Source of the DNA: Streptomyces sp. CB01373
GTDB taxonomy: Bacteria > Actinomycetota > Actinomycetes > Streptomycetales > Streptomycetaceae
Length of the DNA stretch: 64,000 bases
Assembly (NCBI RefSeq): GCF_002803075.1
Contig: NZ_NNBK01000002.1
Location: forward strand, 186,001-250,000
Direction of reading: 5' to 3'
In this document: positions 54,949 to 63,319 of the stretch, in pieces
How the letters are laid out: each line of letters begins with the position of its first letter
How positions within the stretch are numbered: position 1 is the stretch's first letter
Position numbers and translations under genes: made by a program
Notes under the pieces: model-generated
What the model was told of the DNA's origin: nothing
What the model saw: the letters and a program-made list of their open reading frames with translations, nothing else
Databases searched by the model: none

Positions 54949-55494
54949 TCAGATCCCGTCGCCTCTCGCCCGGCGATGCAGGAGCCAGGTACCGCCCGCG
55001 GCGGCGACGGCGAGAGCCGCCACACCGGCCGCGGTCCGCACGGGGTCGCGGCCCAGCCCGCCGCCGACCCCCGTCTTCACACTTCCCCGGGGCTCCACCT
55101 GCCCCTGCGCGGCCATCAGCGTGACGATCAGGTCGCCCTTGACCTCCCGGTCGCCGTCGGCGCACTGCGCGACGATCTCGTACGTCCCCGGCTGTGCACT
55201 GTCCGGCACGCGGAACCGCCCGACCGCCTCGCCCTCGTGCGAGCCGGGCGCCAGAGTGAAGGGCCCCGCGCCGACCGCGCTGGCGTCGCCCGCCGCGGCC
55301 GCCTTCTTGCCGCACCCCTTGGTGTTCACGGTGACCTGACCGCCCGGCTCGACCGAGTACGGGGACACCTCCAGACTGCCGCTGGCCGCGCCGTACACGG
55401 GCGCGGCCAGACCGCCCACGGCGGCCACGGCGGCCACGGCGAGCACAGCCCCGGCCACGGCCCTGGCCGGCGGACGGGCGGCGGTACGTCGCAT
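54949..55494 (-). CDS. Exported membrane-anchored protein, putative sortase substrate
   Basis: A 181-residue protein with signal peptide (residues 1-36, ending VYGAASG), a beta-rich domain (SLEVSPYSVEPGGQVTVNTK, two Cys in KGCGKK and AQCADGD likely disulfide bonded), then RGSVKTG, a hydrophobic helix and a positive RRARG end. That tail is laid out like a cell-wall sorting signal, but the motif is SVKTG, not LPxTG. ATG 55494 follows GGAGGAG. It precedes the class F sortase by 172 bases. Confidence 0.8.
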   Translation of the reverse strand: MRRTAARPPARAVAGAVLAVAAVAAVGGLAAPVYGAASGSLEVSPYSVEPGGQVTVNTKGCGKKAAAAGDASAVGAGPFTLAPGSHEGEAVGRFRVPDSAQPGTYEIVAQCADGDREVKGDLIVTLMAAQGQVEPRGSVKTGVGGGLGRDPVRTAAGVAALAVAAAGGTWLLHRRARGDGI

Positions 55495-55875
55495 CGGTGC
55501 TCCTCCGGGCTCGCTCCACGGCGGCACGACCCGAGACCTGTATGTGCCGGCATCGGTCGTGCCCTTGCCCTTCCGAGATAAAGCGCACGCGGGCGCCGCC
55601 GCTCCCTGAGGGCACGTCAGAAATACGGTGAACGGGTGCCGGTCACCCGCCCCGGACCGCCCCCAGGAGCGGGCGTTTGGCCAGGTCAAGCCCAACCTGC
55701 TGACGACACGTCGGAGACCACCCGGAAGGGGGCGCGGCGCGGGGGTGAACGGGTTGCCCGTCACTGCGAAGCCCGGGGAGACTGCGTGTGACCGGGTGCG
55801 CGGGGTTCGGGGAAGGTCCCGTGTGCGTGTGCCATGACGTGGCACCCGCTGGCGCGCGGCGCCTACCGTGGACCC
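55495..55875. other. 381-bp gene-free stretch
   Basis: Divergent region between the exported protein and the Phd-like antitoxin. It holds CGGGTGCCGGTCACCCG (about 55633-55649), a small hairpin, and otherwise ordinary GC-rich sequence. I see no convincing coding frame or repeat. Confidence 0.5.
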
Positions 55876-56145
55876 ATGACGACCCAGCCCGAGATCACTG
55901 AGTGCGACCTGCGCACGAGATCCGAAGAGATCATGGATGCCGTCCAGGGTGGTCAGTCCTTCACCGTCACCCGGGACGGGCACCGCATCGGAGAGCTGAT
56001 CCCGCTGCGGCGCCGCCGACGGTTCGTTCCGCGCGACGAGTTCGCCGCCATGTCCCGGAGCGCCCCCGACATCTCCGTGGACGCCTTCCGTGTCGACCAG
56101 GACGCCACCGTCGAGCAGGAGCCGCACGACCCCTATGGCTGGTGA
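55876..56145 (+). CDS. Phd/YefM-type antitoxin
   Basis: An 89-residue antitoxin: ITECDLRTRSEEIMDAVQGGQSFTVTRDGHRIGELIPL is the Phd fold (residues 6-45), followed by a toxin-binding tail with PDISVDAFRVDQDATVEQEPHDPYGW. The normal layout has a PIN toxin immediately after; here only a broken one remains (56155-56447). ATG 55876 is chosen from the fold. Confidence 0.85.
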   Translation: MTTQPEITECDLRTRSEEIMDAVQGGQSFTVTRDGHRIGELIPLRRRRRFVPRDEFAAMSRSAPDISVDAFRVDQDATVEQEPHDPYGW

Positions 56146-56154
56146 GGGCCGCAC

Positions 56155-56447
56155 CGCCGAGCACGCCGCGCGCGCCCGGCAGGACGGATGTCCTCCAGCG
56201 CGCCGAGAACGAGTTCGATCCCATTCCCTTCGACGTGGAGGCGGCCCGCGTCTACGGCCGGGTCTGCGCGGCCGTCGTCAGTTCGGGTCGCAGGCCCCGG
56301 CGCCGCATCGCGGACCTGATGATCGCCTCGATCGCCATCGCCGAGAACCTGCCCCTCTTCACCACCCACCCGGATGACTTCAAGGGCCTGGACGATCTGC
56401 TCACCATCGTCCCTGTCACCCGTCCCCTGGTGCTCCACGACCGGTAG
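56155..56447 (+). pseudogene. PIN-domain toxin remnant, N-terminal part lost and frameshifted
   Basis: The sequence after the antitoxin resumes a VapC-like toxin at mid-protein. TAEHAARARQD (one frame) continues as DVLQRAENEFDPIPFDVEAARVYGRV in another frame, then RRRIADLMIASIAIAENLPLFTTHPDDF and VPVTRP to TAG 56447. The first about 45 residues, including the first catalytic Asp and Glu, are missing. It cannot encode an active toxin. Confidence 0.85.
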
Positions 56448-56678
56448 GCGCCAGACTTCGACGGTGCGTGATCATCTGGATGTACCGACGGGTCTGTGGC
56501 TGCGCCGCTGGTCGAACGGGGACGTGCGGGCGGTGGCGAGCCGGTTCGGCCTTCGCGTTCGCCCCACAGACGCGGACCCCGGCCGTGGGGCCGCAGCACG
56601 CGAAGCGCCTCGCGGTGAAGCGTCGCGACATCCGCAGGGCTCAAGCCGCCGACGAGGACGAGCTCGCGGACGGGGTCG
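56448..56678. other. 231-bp region with possible gene remnant
   Basis: No intact gene. On the plus strand the peptide VRDHLDVPTGLWLRRW followed by SNGDVRAVASRF resembles the start of a GNAT acetyltransferase but decays at once. This is a weak suggestion only. Confidence 0.3.
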
Positions 56679-56879
56679 TCAGCCGCCTGGCTGGTCACAG
56701 GTGCCTTCTCGCACGGTCCGCTCGAAGGCCGTCCAGGCGGCCGGGGTGACGTGGAGCGAGGGGCCGGTGCGGTGCTTGGAGTCCCGTATGGCGATGGTGG
56801 TGGGGATGTTGGTGGCCACCTCGACGCACTCGGCTTCGGGATCGCTGTAGCTGGACTTGCGGTATCTGAAGGCGGGCAT
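56679..56879 (-). CDS. DUF397 protein
   Basis: A 66-residue protein of the small WhiJ-associated family: FRYRKSSYSDPEAECVEVA, IRDSKHRTGPSLHVTPAAW. It starts 3 bases after the Scr1-type regulator stop, the usual arrangement. These proteins act with the HTH partner in Streptomyces developmental control; mechanism uncertain. Confidence 0.93.
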   Translation of the reverse strand: MPAFRYRKSSYSDPEAECVEVATNIPTTIAIRDSKHRTGPSLHVTPAAWTAFERTVREGTCDQPGG

Positions 56880-56882
56880 GCT

Positions 56883-57770
56883 TCAAAGTTCCTTCCGCAG
56901 CTTGTGGAGGAACGAGACGGATTCCCGCTCGTCGAGGGACTGTTCGGCAACCATGGTGAACAGTTCATCGTAGGCGGCGGCGCCCTCGCCACCCTCTACC
57001 CATCGCTGAGCGAAAGGGGCCTCTACATACACGATGTCCATGGCTCCAGGTTCTGCGAACGAAATGATGTTGAACGAGCCGTTCAAGCCGAAGTGGGTGC
57101 CCGCGCCGAAGGGGAAGACTCGAATGCTGACGTTCGGGAGGCCGGCCGCTGCTGTCAGGTGGTCGAGCTGGCCGCGAGCTGTTTCTGCGCCGCCGGGCAT
57201 GTTCCTCAGTACCGCTTCGTAGATCACGGTGTGGAGGAGCAGCGGGGCGTCGCAGGAGAGGCGCTGTTGTCGTGTGATGCGAGCTGTGACGAAGTCCTCG
57301 TCGGACTGCTCCCTCATGGCCGGGGTGGTGATGGGGCTCTTCCTCAAGGCGAGTACGTACTGCGGAGTCTGAAGCAGACCCGGAATGAACGCGGGTTGCC
57401 AGACCTTGATTGCTGTCGAAGCGTTCTCCAGTGCGACGTATTCCTGCAAGACGCCGTGGATCGGGTAGTCGTCCCACCAGCCCTTGGCCTTGCGGCGCTC
57501 GCGGTCAACCCGCGCCAACTCCAGGAGCCCGCCTACGATGCCGGGATCGCGGACTCCGTACAGCTCGCACAGGGCGCGGATGTCGGGGTCACGTACGGGA
57601 ACCCAGCCGCCCTCCAGCTTTGCGACCTTTGCTGTGGAAGCGGAGAGCACCTTCGCGGCCGCCGGTTGAGTGAGTCCGGCCATGTTGCGGAGTCTGATGA
57701 GTTCAGCTCCCAGTCTGCGTCCAAGGACGCTGGACGTGCTGTTCCCCTGCCGTGCCTGACTGACCGTCAC
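56883..57770 (-). CDS. XRE/Scr1-type regulator with DUF5753 domain
   Basis: A 295-residue WhiJ-like regulator. Residues about 18-75 form the HTH (RLRNMAGLTQPAAAKVLSASTAKVAKLEGG), and residues about 95-290 the DUF5753/Scr1 domain (IKVWQPAFIPGLLQTPQYVLAL). GTG 57770 follows AAGGAG at 7 bases. It is divergent from an anti-sigma-like ATPase and followed by DUF397, the classic trio. Confidence 0.93.
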   Translation of the reverse strand: MTVSQARQGNSTSSVLGRRLGAELIRLRNMAGLTQPAAAKVLSASTAKVAKLEGGWVPVRDPDIRALCELYGVRDPGIVGGLLELARVDRERRKAKGWWDDYPIHGVLQEYVALENASTAIKVWQPAFIPGLLQTPQYVLALRKSPITTPAMREQSDEDFVTARITRQQRLSCDAPLLLHTVIYEAVLRNMPGGAETARGQLDHLTAAAGLPNVSIRVFPFGAGTHFGLNGSFNIISFAEPGAMDIVYVEAPFAQRWVEGGEGAAAYDELFTMVAEQSLDERESVSFLHKLRKEL

Positions 57771-57863
57771 TTGGTTTCTCCTTCGGGGCCGCGCGGAGCA
57801 AGTTTGCTCGGCGCGGGCGACTGTCGCAACACGATCGGTGGATATCTTCCGGGTAGAGATTGA

Positions 57864-58400
57864 ATGAATCTCCCTCGACTCGTTACGTTCTGTCGCGAAC
57901 TGCTCGCAGAGTGGCGCCCTTTTGGGCGCCTCCACCCCTGCCCGGAGGTGAGCGACTTGGTCGCCCCCTGCAACCCGCTCCAGTACGACCGGCTCGACTG
58001 CACGCCGCTGCCGAGGAGCGTCACCGTCGCCCGGCGACGGGTCCACCGGCTCGTAACGGAGTGGGGTCATCCCGGACTCGCGGACGACGTCGCCCTTCTG
58101 GTCTCCGAGCTCGGTGGCAACGCCGTCCTGCACGGATGCCTGCGGGACAGGCTCTTCCGCGTCGAACTCACCCTCACCGAAAGGGCCGTACGCGTCTCCG
58201 TCTCCGACCCGAAGGGCGAGGCGCTCCCGGCCCCGCGTGACGCCTCACCGGACGACATGTTCGGGCGCGGGCTGCTCATCGTCCGGGAGGTCGCCGACCG
58301 GTGGGGCGTGGAGCGGCTCACCGTCGGAAAGTCCGTGTGGTGCGAACTGGACGTCGCTCGCCGTGCCGTTCGCCCCAGCGGGCCGAGTTCTGCGCCGTGA
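57864..58400 (+). CDS. HATPase-fold anti-sigma-like regulatory protein (AbaA-like)
   Basis: A 178-residue GHKL ATPase-like protein: N-box VSELGGNAVLHG and G-box MFGRGLLIVREVADRWG. It lacks histidine-kinase modules, so it resembles RsbW/AbaA anti-sigma proteins. Divergent from the Scr1-type regulator across 93 bases. Its stop overlaps the next small gene by four bases (GTGA). Confidence 0.88.
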   Translation: MNLPRLVTFCRELLAEWRPFGRLHPCPEVSDLVAPCNPLQYDRLDCTPLPRSVTVARRRVHRLVTEWGHPGLADDVALLVSELGGNAVLHGCLRDRLFRVELTLTERAVRVSVSDPKGEALPAPRDASPDDMFGRGLLIVREVADRWGVERLTVGKSVWCELDVARRAVRPSGPSSAP

Positions 58401-58594
58401 ACCACCAGGCGGCTGATCGGTCCGGTCGCGGCCTGGACGTTCGAGGGAGCGGTCCGTGCGCGGTCGCCGACGCGGTCTGCCGCGAGCAGCAGGAGCGTGC
58501 GGCGCGCATCAGCCGTCACTTCGAGCGTGCGCGTGAGTGGGGTGCCGTCGAGGACGCCGAGTGCCTGCACCGGGCGGAGAAGAACAGCCAGTGA
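58397..58594 (+). CDS. Small protein, possible antitoxin
   Basis: A 65-residue frame. The C-terminal part CREQQERAARISRHFERARE is helical and acidic/basic like toxin-binding tails. It begins at GTG 58397, overlapping the ATPase stop, and its own stop overlaps the GTG of a truncated PIN frame (58591). That coupled order is the layout of a VapB-VapC pair, but I do not recognise the family. Confidence 0.5.
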   Translation: MNHQAADRSGRGLDVRGSGPCAVADAVCREQQERAARISRHFERAREWGAVEDAECLHRAEKNSQ

Positions 58595-58674
58595 TCTGCT
58601 TGCTCGACACGTCCGGCCTGGTCCGGCTGCTCCGCGATCCAGAACTGCAGGGCCTCGCACCCCGTGAGGGCTAG
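58591..58674 (+). pseudogene. PIN toxin fragment, only the N-terminus left
   Basis: GTG 58591 opens 27 codons, starting ICLLDTSGLVRLLRDPELQ, the first strand and helix of a PIN toxin with its first Asp. It stops at TAG 58672-58674, after which the ECF gene begins at 58686. The rest of the toxin is absent. The TAG also lies within TAGGAT, a -10-like box for the sigma factor gene. Confidence 0.75.
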
Positions 58675-58685
58675 GATCCGGGGCC

Positions 58686-59630
58686 ATGGCCCTGACTGCG
58701 AGTGACGTGGACCGGTTCGAGGCATCCAGGCCGCGTCTGGAGGCCCTCGCCTATCGCCTCCTCGGCTCCGCGAGCGAGGCGGAGGACGCCGTGCAGGACA
58801 CGTTCCTTCGCTGGCAGGCCGCCGACGTCGGCCGCATCGAGGTTCCCGCGGCGTGGCTGACGAAGGTTCTCACCAACCTGTGCCTCAACCAGCTCACCTC
58901 GGCCCGGGCGCGGCGCGAGACCTACGTGGGCCAGTGGCTCCCGGAGCCGCTGCTGGCCGGGGACCCCATGCTCGGCCCGGCCGAAACCGCCGAGCAGCGC
59001 GAATCGGTCTCGTACGCGGTCCTGACCCTCCTGGAGCGCCTCACCCCGAGCGAGCGGGCGGTGTACGTGCTGAGGGAGGCCTTCGGATACCCGCACCGGG
59101 AGATCGCCCAGATCCTCGACATCACCGAGGCCGCCGGCCAGCAGATCCTCCACCGCGCCAAGAAGCACATCGCGGACGGCAGGGCCCGCGCCGAGATCGA
59201 CGAGGCCGCCGCCCGGAGGATCGTCGACGAGTTCCTCGCGGCCGCCACCAGCGGCCGGACCGAGCCGCTCGTGCGGCTGCTCACCCAGGACGCCGTCTCG
59301 ATCGGCGACGGTGGCGGCAAGGTCCCGGCCCGCGCCAAGGCGTTCGAGGGCGCCCTGGCGGTCGCGAAGTTCATGCGGGGCCTGTTCAAGCCCGGCGAGG
59401 CCAAGCGCGCCCTGGTCGGCGGTTCACCCGAGGTGTACGCCACGACCGCCAACGGCGGTCCCGCCGTCGTGGCGGTCGTCGACGGCCGGATCGTCGGCGT
59501 GATGTGCCTGGAGGTCACCGCCGAGGGCATCGCCGCGTTCCGCAACCAGGTCAACCCCGACAAGCTCGCACGCGCGACCCGGCGGTGGGCGGCCACCGAC
59601 CACGGCGAACCGCTGCTCAACGCCTTCTGA
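58686..59630 (+). CDS. ECF41 family sigma factor (SigJ-like) with SnoaL-like C-terminus
   Basis: A 314-residue sigma factor. Sigma-2 (LGSASEAEDAVQDTFLRW) spans residues about 10-75, sigma-4 (EAFGYPHREIAQILDITEAAGQQILHRAKKH) about 130-180, and a SnoaL-like domain fills 190-310. WLPEP in the linker, DGGGK and NPDKL are the ECF41 signature motifs. In this group the C-terminal domain modulates activity and no anti-sigma is needed. Its likely target is the flavoprotein gene just downstream. Confidence 0.93.
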   Translation: MALTASDVDRFEASRPRLEALAYRLLGSASEAEDAVQDTFLRWQAADVGRIEVPAAWLTKVLTNLCLNQLTSARARRETYVGQWLPEPLLAGDPMLGPAETAEQRESVSYAVLTLLERLTPSERAVYVLREAFGYPHREIAQILDITEAAGQQILHRAKKHIADGRARAEIDEAAARRIVDEFLAAATSGRTEPLVRLLTQDAVSIGDGGGKVPARAKAFEGALAVAKFMRGLFKPGEAKRALVGGSPEVYATTANGGPAVVAVVDGRIVGVMCLEVTAEGIAAFRNQVNPDKLARATRRWAATDHGEPLLNAF

Positions 59631-59660
59631 ACCGTTGTGAGGTGCTTCACATCGTGTTGC

Positions 59661-59688
59661 TGTCAGGAAACGGCGGGCCGCCCGGTTC
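59661..59688 (+). promoter_or_regulatory. ECF41-like promoter candidate
   Basis: TGTCAGG (59661-59667), 17 bases, GTTC (59685-59688). This resembles the ECF41 target form TGTCACA-N16-CGTC but only partly. It lies 33 bases before the oxidoreductase start. Confidence 0.4.
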
Positions 59689-59721
59689 AAGTGGCGACCC
59701 CGATCGGACAGGAGCAACGAC

Positions 59722-60921
59722 ATGCAGCACCGCATCATCGTTCTCGGAGCCGGATACACCGGAGCCATCGCGGCCGGCCGTCTCGCCAGGCGGCTGCACC
59801 GCGACGACGTCTCCATCACCCTCGTCAACGCCGAGCCCGACTTCGTCGAGCGCGTGCGGATGCACCAGCTCGCGGTCGGCCGGAGCCTCCGGCCCCGGCC
59901 CTTCAGCGAGATGTTCGCGGGCACCGGCGTCGAGTTGAAGCTCGCAAGAGTCACCGGCGTCGACGTCGACCGCAGGACCGTCGCCGTCGTCGAAGCGAAC
60001 GGTGCTGCCGGGGAACTGGAGTACGACACCCTCGTGTACGCCCTCGGCAGCGGCTGGAACGACCAGGGCGTCCCCGGCGCCGCCGAGCACGCCCACGAGA
60101 TCGCCAGTCGCCCCGGAGCGCTCCGGCTGCGCGAGCGCCTGGCCCGCCTGGACGCCGGACAGTCCGTGGTCGTGGTCGGCGGCGGCCTCACCGGCGTGGA
60201 GGCCGTGACCGAGATCGCCGGGGCCCGCCCGGACCTCGACGTCGTCCTCGCCGCCCGCGGCGGCCTCGGCGACTGGCTCTCGCCCGCAGGCCGCCGGCAC
60301 CTGCGAAAGGTCTTCGGCAAGCTCCGCATCACCGTGCACGAGGACACCGCTGTGACCGGCGTCGAGGCCGACCGCGTCGCCACGGCGGACGGCAGGTCCC
60401 TCCCGGCGGCGATCACCGTGTGGACCGCCGGCTTCGCCATTCACCCGGTCGCGAAGGCCACCACCCTGGAGGTCACCGGTACGGGCCGGATCGTGGTCGA
60501 CGGGACGATGCGCTCGGTCTCGCATCCGGACGTGTACGCCGTCGGCGACGCGGCCATGGCGATGGGCCCCGGCGACAAGCCGCTGCGGATGTCGTGCGCC
60601 TCGGGCATCCCCACCGCGTGGCAGGCGGCCGACGCCATCGCGGCCCGCCTGACCGGCGGGAAGCTCCCGAACGTGCCGCTCCGGTACTTCAACCAGTGCG
60701 TCTCGCTGGGCCGCGGGGAAGGCCTGATCCAGTACGTCACCGCCGACGACCGTGCCGTCCGGGCGGTCCTGACGGGACGGCTCGCCGCCGTCTACAAGGA
60801 ATTGGTCTGCAAAGGCGCGGCCTGGGCCGTCGCCAACCCGATGACGGGGCTGCCGTCCCGGCGCCGCCGCGCCGTGCAGGAGCCGGCCCGGGCGGGCTCG
60901 GCGGTCAGGGCGTCGGCCTGA
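59722..60921 (+). CDS. FAD-dependent NAD(P) oxidoreductase (NDH-2-like)
   Basis: A 399-residue pyridine nucleotide-disulphide family flavoprotein. IIVLGAGYTGAIAAGRLARR binds FAD, VVVVGGGLTGVEAVTEIA binds NAD(P), and VYAVGDAAMA closes the FAD site. ATG 59722 follows GACAGGAG. ECF41 sigma factors are typically encoded beside an oxidoreductase, decarboxylase or epimerase they control; this fits. Natural substrate unknown. Confidence 0.9.
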   Translation: MQHRIIVLGAGYTGAIAAGRLARRLHRDDVSITLVNAEPDFVERVRMHQLAVGRSLRPRPFSEMFAGTGVELKLARVTGVDVDRRTVAVVEANGAAGELEYDTLVYALGSGWNDQGVPGAAEHAHEIASRPGALRLRERLARLDAGQSVVVVGGGLTGVEAVTEIAGARPDLDVVLAARGGLGDWLSPAGRRHLRKVFGKLRITVHEDTAVTGVEADRVATADGRSLPAAITVWTAGFAIHPVAKATTLEVTGTGRIVVDGTMRSVSHPDVYAVGDAAMAMGPGDKPLRMSCASGIPTAWQAADAIAARLTGGKLPNVPLRYFNQCVSLGRGEGLIQYVTADDRAVRAVLTGRLAAVYKELVCKGAAWAVANPMTGLPSRRRRAVQEPARAGSAVRASA

Positions 60922-60932
60922 CCCGCACGGCG

Positions 60933-60965
60933 GAGCGGGCGCCCTCGTGTCGAGGACGCCCGCTC
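60933..60965. terminator. Hairpin between convergent oxidoreductase and M4 protease
   Basis: A 15-bp stem with one mismatch (60933-60947 with 60951-60965, loop TGT). Confidence 0.75.
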
Positions 60966-60985
60966 TGCCCAGGTGCCGGTCCGCC

Positions 60986-62629
60986 TCAGCTCACGTTTAC
61001 CGCGGACCAGGCGGCCGCCACCGCGTTGTACTCCGCGCTGCCGGCGCCGTAGAGGTCCTTGGCGGCGTTCAGGGTCGCCGTCCTCGCGCCCGCGTACTTC
61101 GTGGAGGACGTCATGTAGACCGTCAGGGCCCGGTACCAGATCTGGCCGAGCTTGTCGCGGCCGATGCCCGTCACCGAGGAGTTGTTGCAGGTGGGGGAGT
61201 CGTAGGCGACGCCGTTCACGGTCCTGGCACCGCTGCCCTCGGCGAGCAGGTAGGCGAAGTGGTTGGCGACGCCCGAGGAGTAGTGGACGTCGAGGTTGCC
61301 CACCGAACTGCTCCAGCAGTCGGCCGAACTGCCGTCCTTGGAGGGCTTGTCCATGTAGCGCAGGGCCGACTTGCCGAAGCCGGAGCGGACGATCTTCTCG
61401 CCGATCAGGTAGTCACCGGGGTCGGCGGGATTGTTCGCGTACCACTCCACCAGCGTGCCCAGGATGTCGGAGGTGGCCTCGTTCAGGCCGCCGGACTCGC
61501 CCGAGTACGTCAGTGCCGCCGTCTTCGACGTCACGCCGTGGCTCATCTCGTGCCCGGCCACGTCGAGGGCGACCAGCGGGCCGAAAGTGGTGCCGTCACC
61601 GTCGCCGTACGTCATGCAGAAGCAACTGTCGTCCCAGAAGGCGTTGTTGTAGTTGCTTCCGTAGTGGACGCGGTTGTACGAGCCCTTGCCGTCGCCCGCG
61701 ATGCCGTTGCGGCCGTGGACGTATCTGTAGTAGTCCCAGGTCTCGTTGGTGCCGTACTGCGCGTCGACCGCCGCCGACGCGCGGTCCGCGGTCGTGCCCG
61801 TGCCCCAGTGGTTGTCGGCGTCCGTGAACAACGTGGCGGGGGCGCGCTGGAAGCAGATGCCGAAGATGCACAGGTCGGTCTTGTTCTCCGCGTCGCCCGT
61901 GTACGTGTTGCCCCGTGTCGGGTCCTTGAGCTGGTACGTCGAGCCCGAGAGCGTGGTCTCCAGCGGCACCGTTCCGCTGTAGAGCGACTGCCCGTCGCCC
62001 GCCGCCGTCTCGATGCTGTCCCAGGCGTCGATCTGCGCGCCCGTGCGGGCGTCGGTGAGCACCGTACGGGCCACCGGGTTGCCGAGCGAGTCCAGCCCGA
62101 CCGCGTTGGTGCGCCAGGCCAGGCGCGGGGCGCCGTGCAGGGCGTCGACGATCAACTCGGGCTTGGCCTTGACCTGTTGCAGCTTCGTGCCCAGGTTCTC
62201 CGCGCGCAGCGCGTTCACCGCGAGGTCGGCCGCCTTCGGGGCGGTGAGCTCGGGCGTGGTGCTCGGCAGGGACACCGTGCCCTTCGAGGCCCGGTCGGCG
62301 CCGCGGTAGGTGCCGTCCGGAGTGAGATGGACGATGAAGTCACCGCCCAGCACGGGCAGTTGGCGATACGAGCGGTCGTAGCGGACGTGCTGTGCGCCGT
62401 TCTTGTCGACGACCACGTCCCGTACGGTGGTCGCCTCGGCGGAAGTGAGGCCCAGGGCCGTGGAGTGGTGGGCGAGCGCCGACTCGGCGTTGTGGATGGC
62501 GGTGGCCCGGGTGGGTCTGCCCTCCGCGTGCGCGGCGGGGGAGAGGGCGGCGGCCAGCAGGGTGGCGGTGGTGGCGGCCACACCGGCCGTGGCAAGGCGG
62601 GAACCTCGGATGTGCCGTGTCCGACTCAT
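60986..62629 (-). CDS. Secreted bacillolysin/thermolysin-type M4 metalloprotease
   Basis: A 547-residue preproprotein. Signal peptide residues 1-35 (ending AAHAEG), FTP and PepSY-type propeptide to about residue 215, then the catalytic domain with HEMSHGV (His360, His364) and LNEATSD (Glu384). Length is typical. ATG 62629 follows AAGGAG at 4 bases. A perfect 14-bp palindrome lies 70 bases upstream. It is a distinct M4 type from the signal-less enzyme at 27895. Confidence 0.95.
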   Translation of the reverse strand: MSRTRHIRGSRLATAGVAATTATLLAAALSPAAHAEGRPTRATAIHNAESALAHHSTALGLTSAEATTVRDVVVDKNGAQHVRYDRSYRQLPVLGGDFIVHLTPDGTYRGADRASKGTVSLPSTTPELTAPKAADLAVNALRAENLGTKLQQVKAKPELIVDALHGAPRLAWRTNAVGLDSLGNPVARTVLTDARTGAQIDAWDSIETAAGDGQSLYSGTVPLETTLSGSTYQLKDPTRGNTYTGDAENKTDLCIFGICFQRAPATLFTDADNHWGTGTTADRASAAVDAQYGTNETWDYYRYVHGRNGIAGDGKGSYNRVHYGSNYNNAFWDDSCFCMTYGDGDGTTFGPLVALDVAGHEMSHGVTSKTAALTYSGESGGLNEATSDILGTLVEWYANNPADPGDYLIGEKIVRSGFGKSALRYMDKPSKDGSSADCWSSSVGNLDVHYSSGVANHFAYLLAEGSGARTVNGVAYDSPTCNNSSVTGIGRDKLGQIWYRALTVYMTSSTKYAGARTATLNAAKDLYGAGSAEYNAVAAAWSAVNVS

Positions 62630-62698
62630 CGGTCTCCTTGAGCGCGGGCGCCCTGGGGGCGCGCGGGGGTGCGCTGGCGTCCCTGAGATTTAAGTGCT

Positions 62699-62712
62699 CA
62701 TGACATGTCATG
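62699..62712. promoter_or_regulatory. Perfect palindrome between M4 protease and cyclotransferase genes
   Basis: CATGACATGTCATG reads the same on both strands, in an AT-rich island (ATTTAAGTGCT before it). It lies between the divergent genes, 70 bases from the protease and 45 bases from the other start. Confidence 0.55.
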
Positions 62713-62756
62713 TCCATAGCGCCTCCGGGTGGGCGTGAGGGGAGAGAATCGTTTCC

Positions 62757-63209
62757 GTGACGACTTCGACCACTCCGACGCCGCCGCCCGCACCGCTCCC
62801 GTTCTTCGTCTACGGCACCCTGCGCCCGGGCGAGGGCAACCACGGCCTGCTCCTGCGCGGCCGCACCCGCTCCGAGGAACCCGCCCGGCTGTCCGGCGCG
62901 GTGCTCTACGACGGACCCGGCTACCCGTACGCCGTGGAGGAGCCGGGCGGGCTGGTGCGGGGCGACCTGGTCGCCGCCCGGCCGGAGGAGTACGGCGAGG
63001 TGCTCACCGCGCTGGACCGGCTGGAGGAGTACGTCGCCGGCGACCCGCACAGCCTCTACGAGCGCATCGAGCGCGAAGTGGTCCGCGAGAGCGACGGAGC
63101 GGTCGTGCGCGCCTGGGTCTACGTCGCCGGGCCGTCCGTCACCCGACGGCTGCGCGCCGAGGGCACGCGCATCCAGGGCGGCGACTGGCGCACACGGAAC
63201 CCGGTCTGA
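62757..63209 (+). CDS. Gamma-glutamylcyclotransferase-like protein
   Basis: A 150-residue GGCT/AIG2 fold protein: FFVYGTLRPGEGNH (substrate loop YGxLR-x-G) and the catalytic Glu in ALDRLEEYV. An N-terminal 14 residues are Thr/Pro-rich. GTG 62757 lies 12 bases after GGGGAGAG. Such proteins open gamma-glutamyl amines; the true substrate is unknown. Confidence 0.85.
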   Translation: MTTSTTPTPPPAPLPFFVYGTLRPGEGNHGLLLRGRTRSEEPARLSGAVLYDGPGYPYAVEEPGGLVRGDLVAARPEEYGEVLTALDRLEEYVAGDPHSLYERIEREVVRESDGAVVRAWVYVAGPSVTRRLRAEGTRIQGGDWRTRNPV

Positions 63210-63319
63210 CGGGCGGTGACGCGAGCGGGGGCGGCACGTCTGGCGGCAGGCCTGTTCGGGACGGGCTGACACCTGCCCGGCCCGGCTGGGAGCCCGCCGC
63301 GGGCGAGCGTCAGGAGATC

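Noticed and set aside
57864..58400. Sensor histidine kinase
   Set aside because: Only the ATPase fold is present; there is no membrane segment, dimerisation helix or phospho-accepting His.
56155..58674. The two PIN fragments as halves of one toxin split by insertion of the Scr1/DUF397/ATPase trio
   Set aside because: Each fragment has its own coupled upstream frame, and their sequences look like different PIN subfamilies; joining them gives no continuous domain.
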